A DNA stretch of 33,440 nt. Source: Pseudomonadota bacterium. GTDB lineage: Bacteria > Pseudomonadota > Alphaproteobacteria > Rhodospirillales > Magnetospirillaceae. Positions within the stretch are counted from its first letter, which is position 1. Each line of letters opens with the position of its first letter. The notes under the pieces are model-generated. The model was given only the letters and a program-made list of their open reading frames with translations, did no database searches and was not told where the DNA came from. Location: NCBI GenBank assembly GCA_021818185.1, contig JAKAFA010000005.1, positions 1 through 33,440 on the forward strand, written 5' to 3'. The translations under genes and the position numbers were made by a program. Below are positions 1 through 7,757 of the stretch, piece after piece.

Positions 1-678
1 CGCCGACTGGCTCGCTCGCGCATCGGGGCCCAAGCCGCGAAGCTGGTCGGTAACCTGTCGGGCCAGGACGACCCCGCCGGCATCCACCGGCAGGCCGGCG
101 GCATGCAGCCCGCCGGCGGTAAAGGTGTTGCAGGTCCGCGTCAGGTCGTAGCTGGTGCCGGACGCGTAGAAGACGCTGCCGGGATAGGGCCCCGGCCCCA
201 GGGGAACCGCCCGTCCGTCCGGGCCTTTTGCCAGGTAGCCCCACAGATAGACGCCGAGGCGGTCGAGTCCCGGCCGGGAAACGCCGAGAGAGACGATCTC
301 CGCCCCCGGAAAGGTCCCGGCGGGCGAGGCGGCGATGGGGATGACCAGCATCACCGCGTCGCTGGGGAGGATGGCGCCCAGCATGTCCCCCGATCCGGGA
401 TGGGCCGCCATGTAATAGTCGCGCTCTCCCCAGCCGAAGACCAGTTGGCGCGCGTCAGGGAAGGCGGGCAGCAGCGTGGCCAGCGGGCCATGGATGTCGG
501 CGGCCGCCAAGCCGATTTCGGTATGCCAGGACCGGGCGACGACGACGAGGGAGGCATCCTGCGGCGCGCTCCCCGCATAGGGCGGCACCGGACTCCACGC
601 GCCGCAGCCCGGCAGAACCGCGGCCAGCGCCGCGGCCAGCACTGTCCGCCGCCGGACTCCTCGCCGATCTGCCGCCAT
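1..678 (-). CDS. DUF2459-type lipoprotein, 3' end outside window
   Basis: This gene is absent from the ORF track because no stop codon occurs before the window edge; I translated it by hand. The 226 visible codons begin with an Arg-rich n-region and a hydrophobic stretch ending in the lipobox LPGC (Cys25), so a lipid-anchored envelope protein is expected. Later motifs WHTEIGL, FGWGERDYYM and TCNTFTAGGLHAAGLPV match my memory of the DUF2459 family (TIGR02117, sometimes found near urease genes), whose biochemical function is unknown. The ATG at 678 has GGAGG about 8 nt upstream, and that Shine-Dalgarno overlaps the end of nuoN, whose stop lies 4 nt before this start. Translation is therefore probably coupled to nuoN. 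The C-terminus is likely nearly complete at position 1. The family call is moderately sure; any role in complex I is only suggested by position. Confidence 0.75.
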   Translation of the reverse strand, partial: MAADRRGVRRRTVLAAALAAVLPGCGAWSPVPPYAGSAPQDASLVVVARSWHTEIGLAAADIHGPLATLLPAFPDARQLVFGWGERDYYMAAHPGSGDMLGAILPSDAVMLVIPIAASPAGTFPGAEIVSLGVSRPGLDRLGVYLWGYLAKGPDGRAVPLGPGPYPGSVFYASGTSYDLTRTCNTFTAGGLHAAGLPVDAGGVVLARQVTDQLRGLGPDARASQSA

Positions 679-682
679 CGGC

Positions 683-2107
683 TCAGCCTCCAAGAGTCGC
701 TCGCCGGATCAACGCCATCAAGGGCGCCGGCGCCATTCCCAGCCAGACCAGCACGCCGGTCAGCATCGCCAGGACCAGGGCGCCGGCCCAGCGGGTCGGT
801 TCCGGCACCGCTTCCACCGGCCGGCCCGCCGCCATCAGGGCGATGACCCGCAGGTAGTAGAATAGGCCGATGACGCTGCCGGCCACCAGGGCGCCGACGG
901 CGGGCCACCAGCCGCCGTGGATGCCGGCCATCAGCACGGTGAGCTTGGCGAAGAATCCCATGGTCAGCGGCATGCCGGCCAGGGCGAACAGCATCAGGAC
1001 CAGCACGGCGGCCAGCCAGGGACGCCGCCACATCAGCCCGCGATAGGCGCTCAACTGTTCGATATCGTCGCCGGCCTGACCGGCCGAAAGCTGGGTGATG
1101 ACGCCAAAGGCGCCCAGGGTCATGACCGCATAGGCGGCAAGGTAATAGGCCGCCGCCTCGGCCCCCAGAACGCCGCCGGCCAGCACGGCGAGCAGCAGGT
1201 AGCCGAAATGGGCGATGGAGGAATAGGCCAGCAGGCGTTTGAAATTGTCCTGCAACAGCGCCAGCAGGTTGCCGGCGAGGATGGTGGCGACGGCGATCGC
1301 CTGGATCACCGTTGCGCCGGGGCCGGAGGCCAGCGGCGTGTCGTGGGCCAGGCGCAGCAGCAGCGCGAACACCGCCCCCTTGGACACCACCGCGATGAAT
1401 CCGGCCACCGGGGCCGAAGCCCCCTGGTAGACGTCGGGCGCCCACATATGGAAGGGCACCAGCGACAGCTTGAAGCCGATCCCGGCGATCACCAGGGCGA
1501 AGGCCAACAGGATTGCCGGATCGCTCCCCGCCCGGCCCAGCGCAAACGCAATTCCGGCGAAGGAGAGACTGCCGCACCTCAGGTAGAGCAGCGCGATGCC
1601 GAACAGCAGGATGGCCGAAGAAAATCCGGCCAGGATCAGGTATTTGAGCCCCGCCTCGATGGGGCGTTCGCGGCCGTGGGCATAGGCGATCAAGCCGAGC
1701 AGGGCGACGCTCAAGGTCTCCAGGCCGAGGATGAACGAGGCGAAATGGTCGCTGGCCGCCACCGCCATCGCTCCGAAGGCCGCCAGCAGAAGCAGCAGGG
1801 AATGCGCTTCCCGCGGCTCGGGCCGGCGGTGGAGATAGCCAAGGGACAGCAGCAGGACGGCCAGGGTGGCCGCCAGCATCAGGCCGGCGAAGTACAGGGC
1901 GTAGCCATCGATCATCAGCAGCGGCGTCACCTGCCGCGGTACCACGCCGGCCGCCGGCCACAGGGCGGCGAAGGCCAGCACCGTTCCCAGCGCCGCGAGG
2001 CTGGCGGCCAGGGCCGGGCGGCGGAAGGCGGCCGCCAGGGTGACGGCCGGCACGGCGACGCCCATCACCAGGAAGGGGAGGAGGGCCGTCAGGTCGCCGC
2101 CGGTCAT
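683..2107 (-). CDS. nuoN: NADH-quinone oxidoreductase subunit N
   Basis: This is one of three antiporter-like proton-pumping subunits of the membrane arm of complex I. The 474-aa product is almost wholly hydrophobic, with about 14 predicted membrane helices, the normal size for the family. The conserved glutamate region FILGLETLSVALLGL and the following GLKYLILAGFSS with its lysine match the charged residues of the proton channel. The ATG at 2107 overlaps the stop of nuoM (ATGA), so I reject the far upstream start in the ORF track, which runs back through nuoM in another frame. It is the last nuo gene of the operon, but the lipoprotein gene follows after 4 nt without a terminator. Confidence 0.95.
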   Translation of the reverse strand: MTGGDLTALLPFLVMGVAVPAVTLAAAFRRPALAASLAALGTVLAFAALWPAAGVVPRQVTPLLMIDGYALYFAGLMLAATLAVLLLSLGYLHRRPEPREAHSLLLLLAAFGAMAVAASDHFASFILGLETLSVALLGLIAYAHGRERPIEAGLKYLILAGFSSAILLFGIALLYLRCGSLSFAGIAFALGRAGSDPAILLAFALVIAGIGFKLSLVPFHMWAPDVYQGASAPVAGFIAVVSKGAVFALLLRLAHDTPLASGPGATVIQAIAVATILAGNLLALLQDNFKRLLAYSSIAHFGYLLLAVLAGGVLGAEAAAYYLAAYAVMTLGAFGVITQLSAGQAGDDIEQLSAYRGLMWRRPWLAAVLVLMLFALAGMPLTMGFFAKLTVLMAGIHGGWWPAVGALVAGSVIGLFYYLRVIALMAAGRPVEAVPEPTRWAGALVLAMLTGVLVWLGMAPAPLMALIRRATLGG

Positions 2108-3564
2108 GGCGCGGCGGTCCCGGCGACGGCGCCGAGGCTGGGCCCGGCGAGGTCGAAGACGGGCTGCGGATAGAGCCCGAACCACACCAGCCCGGCCACC
2201 ATCACCGCCATTACCGCCAGGTGGCCGAAAGAAAAATCGGCGGCGGCGGCGCGGGCCGGTCCGTGGAAGGTCCGCTGCACCAGGGTCAGGGCATAGACGA
2301 CGCTGACCACCAACCCCAGGGCGCCGATGGCGGCGAAGGCCGGTGCCGCGGCCCAGCTTCCCAGCAGGACCAGGAACTCGCCGACGAAATTGCCGAGCCC
2401 TGGCAAGCCGAGGGAGGCGAGGGCGAGGACCAGCCCGGCGGCCGACAGGCGCGGCATCGACGCCCACAGGCCGCCCAGACGGTCGAGGTCGCGGGTGTGC
2501 AGGCGCTCCTGCACGGCGCCGACCACCATGAACAGGCCGCCGGTGGACAGACCGTGGGCCAGCATCTGCATGACCACGCCCTGGAGCGCCAGGCGGTTGT
2601 CGGCGTAGATGCCGAGCAGCACGAAACCGAGATGGCTGACGCTGGTATAGGCGACCAGGCGCTTGGCGTCGTCCTGGGCGAAGGCCAGCATGCCGCCATA
2701 AAGGATGCCGGCCACCCCCAGGGCCATCGCCACCGGCGCAAAGGCGTGCGACTGGGCGGGAAACAGCGGCACGGCGAAGCGCAGAAGGCCGTAGGCGCCG
2801 GTCTTCAGCAGCAGGCCGGCCAGGACGACGCTGCCGGCGGTGGGCGCCTCGGTGTGGGCGTCGGGCAGCCAGGTATGAAGCGGCACCGCCGGTAGCTTGA
2901 CGGCGAAGGCGAGGAAGAAGCCCAGCATCAGCAGCCATCCCGTCACTCCGCCGGGCGCATGGCCGATCAGGGCGAAATAGTCGAAGCGGCGCAGCCCGGC
3001 AGAGGGGGCGGCCAGGACCCCCAGGGCGAGGATCGCCACCAGCATCAGCAGGCCGCCGCCCTGGGTGAACAGGAAGAACTTGATCGCCGCCCGCATCCGG
3101 TCCTCGTGGCCCCAAAGCGCGATCAGGAAAAACATCGGGACCAGCATCAATTCCCACAGCAGGAAGAACAGGACGAGGTCGAGGGCGAGGAACACCCCGA
3201 CGATGCCGCCCAGGGTCCACAGCAGGTTGAAATGGAAGAAGCCGACCCGGTCGCCGATTTCGGTCCACGAGGCGCCGACCGCCAGGATTCCCAGCACCAG
3301 GGTAAGCAGGATCAGCACCAGGCTGAGGCCGTCGAGGCCGAGATGCAGGCCGATGCCAAGCGACGGGATCCAGGGCCGGGCGAAATCCGCCAGCCATCCG
3401 CCGGCAGCGGGAAGGGCCTTGCTCCACACGGCCAGCACCAGAGCCAGGTCGACGGCTAGGGCGGCCAGCGCCACTCCCCGCACGGCGGTGCCGCCGGCCC
3501 GCTGGACCGCCCAGGCCAAGGCACCGCCCATCAGGGGCACGAGGATCAGCCAGGGCAGCATCAT
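2104..3564 (-). CDS. nuoM: NADH-quinone oxidoreductase subunit M
   Basis: This is the middle antiporter-like proton pump of the complex I membrane arm. The 486-aa product has about 14 membrane helices. LLWELMLVPMFFLIALWG holds the essential TM5 glutamate, and the downstream AAIKFFLFTQ, KLPAVPLHTWLPDAH and DDAKRLVAYTS segments are family hallmarks containing the channel lysines. Two consecutive ATGs (3564 and 3561) overlap the nuoL stop; I chose the first because it gives the usual 4-nt overlap. Its own stop overlaps nuoN. The ORF-track version (1114 aa) is an artificial extension through nuoL in the wrong frame. Confidence 0.95.
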   Translation of the reverse strand: MMLPWLILVPLMGGALAWAVQRAGGTAVRGVALAALAVDLALVLAVWSKALPAAGGWLADFARPWIPSLGIGLHLGLDGLSLVLILLTLVLGILAVGASWTEIGDRVGFFHFNLLWTLGGIVGVFLALDLVLFFLLWELMLVPMFFLIALWGHEDRMRAAIKFFLFTQGGGLLMLVAILALGVLAAPSAGLRRFDYFALIGHAPGGVTGWLLMLGFFLAFAVKLPAVPLHTWLPDAHTEAPTAGSVVLAGLLLKTGAYGLLRFAVPLFPAQSHAFAPVAMALGVAGILYGGMLAFAQDDAKRLVAYTSVSHLGFVLLGIYADNRLALQGVVMQMLAHGLSTGGLFMVVGAVQERLHTRDLDRLGGLWASMPRLSAAGLVLALASLGLPGLGNFVGEFLVLLGSWAAAPAFAAIGALGLVVSVVYALTLVQRTFHGPARAAAADFSFGHLAVMAVMVAGLVWFGLYPQPVFDLAGPSLGAVAGTAAP

Positions 3565-5441
3565 GCCAGCACCGAAATTGCGACGGTCAGGATGGTGCCG
3601 GCACCGATCCAGGCGGCGTACCAGCGCACCTGTCCGGTCTGCCAGCGGCTGAGCATGGCGTGGCTCTGGCGGCAGAAGGCGGCCAGCGCGTCGAATCCAG
3701 CATCGATCACGTCGGCGCGGCCGGCGCGGGCGGTGGCCACCAGCGGGCGGACCAGCAGCCGGTCGTAAAGCCAGTCGAACCCCCAGCCGGCCGCCCAGCA
3801 GCGGCGCATCGCTTCGGCCGCCGGATGGCGGAGGATCGTGGCGACCATGGCGGGGCGGCGGCAATAGGCGACATAGGCGGCGAACACCCCGGCCAGGGCG
3901 ACCAGCGCCGCGAATATGCTGGCTGCCGCCTCGCCGCCAGGATCGCCGGGCGGGGGCGGGCCGGGAAAGACCGGCGCCAGGAAATCGGTCAGCGCCGGCA
4001 CGCCGCCGAAGAAGTCGGGCGTTTCGACGAAGCCGCCGATCAGGGCCAGGACCGACAGCACCACCAGCGGGACCGCCACCGCCGGTCCGATCCCCCCCCG
4101 CGGCGGGGTGCGGACCGGTCCCAGGAACACCACGAACACCGCGCGGAAGATGTAAAGGCCGGTCAGGAAGGTGCCGAGGATCCCGGCGGCCCACAGCGCC
4201 CTGCCGAAGGGGCCGGCCGACCAGGCCCGCCACAGGATCAGGTCCTTGCTGTAGAAGCCGGCGGTGACCAGCGGCAGGGCGGCCAGCGACGACGCCCCGA
4301 TCAGGAAGGCCCAGAACACCAACGGCAGCCGCTGCCGCAATCCGCCCATGCGGAAGATGTCGTGTTCCTCGTGCAGACGCTGGATCACCACCCCCGCGGC
4401 CAGGAACAGCAGCGCCTTGAAGAAGGCATGGGTCATCAGGTGGAAGATGGCCGAGGCCCACGCTCCGACGCCCAGCGCCAGCACCATGTAGCCGATCTGG
4501 CTGATGGTGGAATAGGCCAGGATGCGCTTGAGGTCGGTCTGGCTGAGGGCGCTGAATGCCGCCAGCACCAGGGTGGCGGCACCGATGGCGCCGACCGCGT
4601 CGCGGACGGCCGGTGCCAGGTCGAACAGGGCATGGGTCCGGGCGATGAGGTAGATTCCGGCGGTTACCATGGTGGCGGCGTGAATCAGGGCGCTGACCGG
4701 GGTCGGGCCGGCCATGGCGTCGGGCAGCCAGGTCTGGAGCGGCAGCTGCGCCGACTTGCCGATGGCGCCGCCCAGCAGCAGCGCAGCGGCGGCCACCGCC
4801 AGCGGCGCGCCGGCCGGCCATTGCCCCTGGGCGCGGCCCATCAGCGCCTGGATGTCGGTGGTGTCCAGGTGGGTGAACAGCAGCAGCAGGCCGATGGCGA
4901 AGGCGGTGTCGCCGATGCGGGTGACGATGAACGCCTTGCGCGCCGCCCGGCCGTTGGCCGGGTCGCGATACCAGAAGCCGATCAGCAGGTAGCTGCACAG
5001 GCCGACGCCTTCCCAGCCGAGATAAAGCAGCAGCAGGTCGGCGGCCAGCACCAGGACGAGCATGGCGGCGACGAACAGGTTCATGCTGGCGAAATAGCGG
5101 GCGTATCCCTCGTCGCCGGCCATGAACTCGGCGGAATAGAGGTGGATGAGGACGCCGATGACGGTGACCACCAGCACCATGATCAGCGACAGCGCGTCGA
5201 GCCGGAAGCCGATGCGCGGGGCGAAGCCGTCGACGGTCATCCAGGTCCAGGCCGAGACCTCGACCGGGACCGGCGATGCCAGGAACCAGGCCGTCAGCCC
5301 CAGCGCCATGCCGGCGGCGATTCCCACCGACCCAACTCCGACCACCGCGATCCCGCGGGCGCCCAGACGCGCCCCGGCCAGGAACAGCATCAGGAAGCCG
5401 AGCAAGGGAAGGACGGGAATCAGGGCTGCCAGCACGCCCAT
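3561..5441 (-). CDS. nuoL: NADH-quinone oxidoreductase subunit L
   Basis: This is the distal antiporter-like proton pump, which in known structures carries the long lateral amphipathic helix along the membrane arm. The 626-aa length agrees with the family (about 610-660). Conserved blocks seen are YLGWEGVGLCSYLLIGFWY (TM5 glutamate), GKSAQLPLQTWLPDAMAGPTP and SQTDLKRILAYSTISQIGYM. The C-terminal portion after about residue 510 would supply the lateral helix and the last membrane segment. The start at 5441 follows the nuoK stop by 3 nt and has GGGGGTGA as a possible ribosome site. The 709-aa ORF on the opposite strand is a shadow. Confidence 0.96.
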   Translation of the reverse strand: MGVLAALIPVLPLLGFLMLFLAGARLGARGIAVVGVGSVGIAAGMALGLTAWFLASPVPVEVSAWTWMTVDGFAPRIGFRLDALSLIMVLVVTVIGVLIHLYSAEFMAGDEGYARYFASMNLFVAAMLVLVLAADLLLLYLGWEGVGLCSYLLIGFWYRDPANGRAARKAFIVTRIGDTAFAIGLLLLFTHLDTTDIQALMGRAQGQWPAGAPLAVAAAALLLGGAIGKSAQLPLQTWLPDAMAGPTPVSALIHAATMVTAGIYLIARTHALFDLAPAVRDAVGAIGAATLVLAAFSALSQTDLKRILAYSTISQIGYMVLALGVGAWASAIFHLMTHAFFKALLFLAAGVVIQRLHEEHDIFRMGGLRQRLPLVFWAFLIGASSLAALPLVTAGFYSKDLILWRAWSAGPFGRALWAAGILGTFLTGLYIFRAVFVVFLGPVRTPPRGGIGPAVAVPLVVLSVLALIGGFVETPDFFGGVPALTDFLAPVFPGPPPPGDPGGEAAASIFAALVALAGVFAAYVAYCRRPAMVATILRHPAAEAMRRCWAAGWGFDWLYDRLLVRPLVATARAGRADVIDAGFDALAAFCRQSHAMLSRWQTGQVRWYAAWIGAGTILTVAISVLA

Positions 5442-5444
5442 GGC

Positions 5445-5753
5445 TCACCCCCGCAGCCGCGAGGCGGCATCGGCGTCCAGAGTCGCCGCCTGGCGGTGGA
5501 TCCGCAGCACCAGGGCCAGGCCGACCGCGACCTCGGCGGCGGCCAGCGTCAGCACCACGATGAACAACACCTGGCCGTCGGCCTGGCCCCAGCGGGCCCC
5601 GGCCGCCACGAAGACCAGGCCGGCGGCGTTCAGCATGATTTCCAGCGCCATCAGGATGAAGACCAGATTGCGGCGGGCCAGGACGCCGGCCAGTCCCAGG
5701 GTGAACAGCAGGCAGGCGAGCAGCACGGCGGCCTCGGGCGGGACGGCGGTCAT
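5445..5753 (-). CDS. nuoK: NADH-quinone oxidoreductase subunit K
   Basis: This small membrane-arm subunit (102 aa, three membrane helices) helps form the connecting proton path between the quinone site and the antiporter subunits. The two buried glutamates known to matter in the family are visible in MALEIMLNAAG and LAAAEVAVGLAL. I set the start at the ATG at 5753, which overlaps the nuoJ stop as ATGA and gives the normal NuoK length. The ORF track begins 81 codons earlier inside nuoJ. Confidence 0.95.
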   Translation of the reverse strand: MTAVPPEAAVLLACLLFTLGLAGVLARRNLVFILMALEIMLNAAGLVFVAAGARWGQADGQVLFIVVLTLAAAEVAVGLALVLRIHRQAATLDADAASRLRG

Positions 5754-6253
5754 CGGTCGGGCTCCTTTCCGGCGGATCGGCCCAGATGATGGGCGGTCAC
5801 CAGGGCGGCCAGCAGCAGCAGGGAGGCGAGTTCGACGGCCAGCAGATAGGGGCCGAACAGCAGGGCGCCGACCGCACCCGGCCCCACCTCGCCCCCCGAT
5901 GCCGGGCCGGTCGCCCGCCACAGCAGGGCCAGCAATTCCGCCAGCAGCGCCAGTGCCAGCACCGCCGGGCCGGCCCAGGTGCGCGGCGCCATCCACTGCC
6001 GCTCGCGGCGGGCGGCGGGCTCGCCCAGGTTCATCATCATCACCACGAAGATGAATAGGACCATGATGGCGCCGGCATAGACCAGCGCCTCCAGCGCGGC
6101 GGCGAACGGGGCGCCTAGGGTGTAAAACACCACGGCGACCGCCAGCAGCGAGACCACCAGATAAAGCAGCGCGTGCACGGCGCGGCTGGCGGTGATCACC
6201 CGCAGGGTGGCGAGGGCGGCGACGATCGCGGAGATGATGAAGGCGGCGGCCAT
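5750..6253 (-). CDS. nuoJ: NADH-quinone oxidoreductase subunit J
   Basis: This is a membrane-arm subunit with five predicted helices and 167 aa. The signature ALVYAGAIMVLFIFVVMMMNL is the third helix, which in solved structures contains the pi-bulge and conserved tyrosine linked to coupling between quinone chemistry and proton pumping. The ATG at 6253 is preceded by GGAGGAG at good spacing, so I prefer it to the upstream start in the track. There are 22 nt between the nuoI stop and this start. The stop overlaps nuoK. Confidence 0.94.
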   Translation of the reverse strand: MAAAFIISAIVAALATLRVITASRAVHALLYLVVSLLAVAVVFYTLGAPFAAALEALVYAGAIMVLFIFVVMMMNLGEPAARRERQWMAPRTWAGPAVLALALLAELLALLWRATGPASGGEVGPGAVGALLFGPYLLAVELASLLLLAALVTAHHLGRSAGKEPDR

Positions 6254-6275
6254 GTCTCCTCCACCGGTCCGGCGG

Positions 6276-6791
6276 TCACGGCAGAAGCCCACGCACGTCG
6301 ACGGGCGGTTCCTCGGCGGCCGCCTCGCCCTTGTCCTTGCCGGCGATGGCCAGGCCGGCAATCCGGTAGAAGTTGTAGCCGGGATACTTCCCCGGCCCGC
6401 TGATCAGCAGATCGCGCTTCTCGTAGACAAGGTTGGGACGGAGGTATTCGCTCATCTCGAAATCGGGGGTGAGCTGGATGGCGTCGGTCGGGCAGGCCTC
6501 CTCGCAATAGCCGCAGAAGATGCATCGCGAGAAATTGATGCGGAAGAAGGCGGGATACCAGCGGCCATCCGGCCGTTCCGCCTTTTGGAGCGCGATGCAA
6601 TCGACCGGGCAAGCCACGGCGCAGAGATAACAGGCGACACAGCGTTCCTCGCCGTCGGGGTCGCGTGACAGAATGATGCGGCCGCGGTAGCGGGGGGGAA
6701 GGTCGGGTTTCTGTTCGGGGTATTGCACCGTCACCCGCCGGTGGAAGAGGTGGAGGAACACCGTCCAGAGGGTCCGCAACTGGCTGAACAT
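6276..6791 (-). CDS. nuoI: NADH-quinone oxidoreductase subunit I, 2x[4Fe-4S] ferredoxin-like
   Basis: This peripheral-arm subunit passes electrons through clusters N6a and N6b toward N2. The 171-aa protein has two CxxCxxCxxxC ferredoxin motifs, [15 protein letters not shown] and [15 protein letters not shown], with an N-terminal amphipathic segment that docks it to the membrane. The C-terminus, after roughly residue 145, carries a charged Lys/Glu-rich tail of ordinary length. The ATG at 6791 has TAGGAGG a few nt upstream, and the gap from nuoH is 9 nt. All eight cluster cysteines are present. Confidence 0.97.
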   Translation of the reverse strand: MFSQLRTLWTVFLHLFHRRVTVQYPEQKPDLPPRYRGRIILSRDPDGEERCVACYLCAVACPVDCIALQKAERPDGRWYPAFFRINFSRCIFCGYCEEACPTDAIQLTPDFEMSEYLRPNLVYEKRDLLISGPGKYPGYNFYRIAGLAIAGKDKGEAAAEEPPVDVRGLLP

Positions 6792-6800
6792 GATCGCCTC

Positions 6801-7757
6801 CTACCGGCCGGCGAGAAGGATGGCGCCGGTGGCCGTCAGGTTGAGCAGAGCGAGGGGCAGCATCGCCTTCCAGCCGAAGGCCATCAGTTGGTCGTAGCGT
6901 GGCCGTGGCAGCGCGGCGCGCATCAGGATGACCAGGCCGATCAGCACCGCCAGCTTGATCAGGAACCACAGCAGGGGCGGCAGCGCCGGACCCAGCCAGC
7001 CGCCCAGGAACAGGGTGACGGCCAGGGCGGCCACCAGCACGATGCCGATGTATTCGCCGACAAAGAACATGCCGAATTTCATGCCGGAATATTCGACGTG
7101 GTAGCCGGCGACCAGTTCGCTCTCCGCCTCCGGCAGATCGAAGGGCAGCCGGTGGATGCCGGCCATGCCGGCCAGCAGGAACAGCAGGAAGCCGACGCAT
7201 TGGGGGGCGGCGTACCACAGGCCGCGCTGGGCGGCGACGATGGCGCGCAGGTCGAAGCTGCCGGCCTGCATGACCACGCCCATGACCGACAGGCCGAGGA
7301 ACACCTCGTAGCTCAGCATCTGTGCCGCCGCGCGCAGCCCGCCCAACAGGGAATACTTGTTGTTGGATGCCCAGCCGGCCAGCACCGTGCTGTAGACCGA
7401 CAGGGCGATCATGGCGAGGGCGAAGGGCAGGCCGATGCCGTCAAGGTCGGTGACCCCGATGCCGGGGGCGACGGGAACAACCGCGAAGGCCAGCAGCAGC
7501 GCGGTCATGGCGATGGCCGGCGCCAGGACGAAGGCGGCCCGGTCGGCAAAGGGCGGGACCCAATCCTCCTTGAACAGGATCTTCACCATGTCGGCGACCA
7601 CCTGCAACACGCCGGCCGGCCCCACCCGGTTGGGGCCGTAGCGGTCCTGCCACAGGCCCAGCAGGCGGCGCTCGATCCAGGTCAGCCCCGCCCCCAGCCC
7701 GACCAGCACCACCAGGATGCCGAAGGCGTTGGCCAGGCCGCTTGCCGTGGCGCTCAT
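6801..7757 (-). CDS. nuoH: NADH-quinone oxidoreductase subunit H
   Basis: This membrane subunit joins the peripheral arm to the membrane arm and forms much of the quinone-binding cavity. The 318-aa protein has about eight membrane helices. Family landmarks are [12 protein letters not shown] near the N-terminus, the acidic loop [20 protein letters not shown] and the C-terminal [15 protein letters not shown]. The acidic loop is the segment proposed to couple quinone reduction to proton movement. The start ATG (7757) overlaps the nuoG stop by 4 nt. Confidence 0.97.
   Translation of the reverse strand: MSATASGLANAFGILVVLVGLGAGLTWIERRLLGLWQDRYGPNRVGPAGVLQVVADMVKILFKEDWVPPFADRAAFVLAPAIAMTALLLAFAVVPVAPGIGVTDLDGIGLPFALAMIALSVYSTVLAGWASNNKYSLLGGLRAAAQMLSYEVFLGLSVMGVVMQAGSFDLRAIVAAQRGLWYAAPQCVGFLLFLLAGMAGIHRLPFDLPEAESELVAGYHVEYSGMKFGMFFVGEYIGIVLVAALAVTLFLGGWLGPALPPLLWFLIKLAVLIGLVILMRAALPRPRYDQLMAFGWKAMLPLALLNLTATGAILLAGR

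Noticed and set aside
103-846. Plus-strand ORF of 247 aa
   Set aside because: Low-complexity Gly/Arg/Pro/Gln composition with no domain; it is antisense to the DUF2459 lipoprotein gene and the 3' end of nuoN.
2104-5448. 1114-aa minus ORF suggesting a nuoL-nuoM fusion
   Set aside because: The upstream half is a wrong frame over nuoL; only the last 486 residues are NuoM, starting at the ATG overlapping the nuoL stop.
3660-5789. Plus-strand ORF of 709 aa
   Set aside because: Shadow of nuoL and nuoK: Gln/Gly/His/Arg-rich, no hydrophobic core or motif, typical of antisense frames in high-GC DNA.
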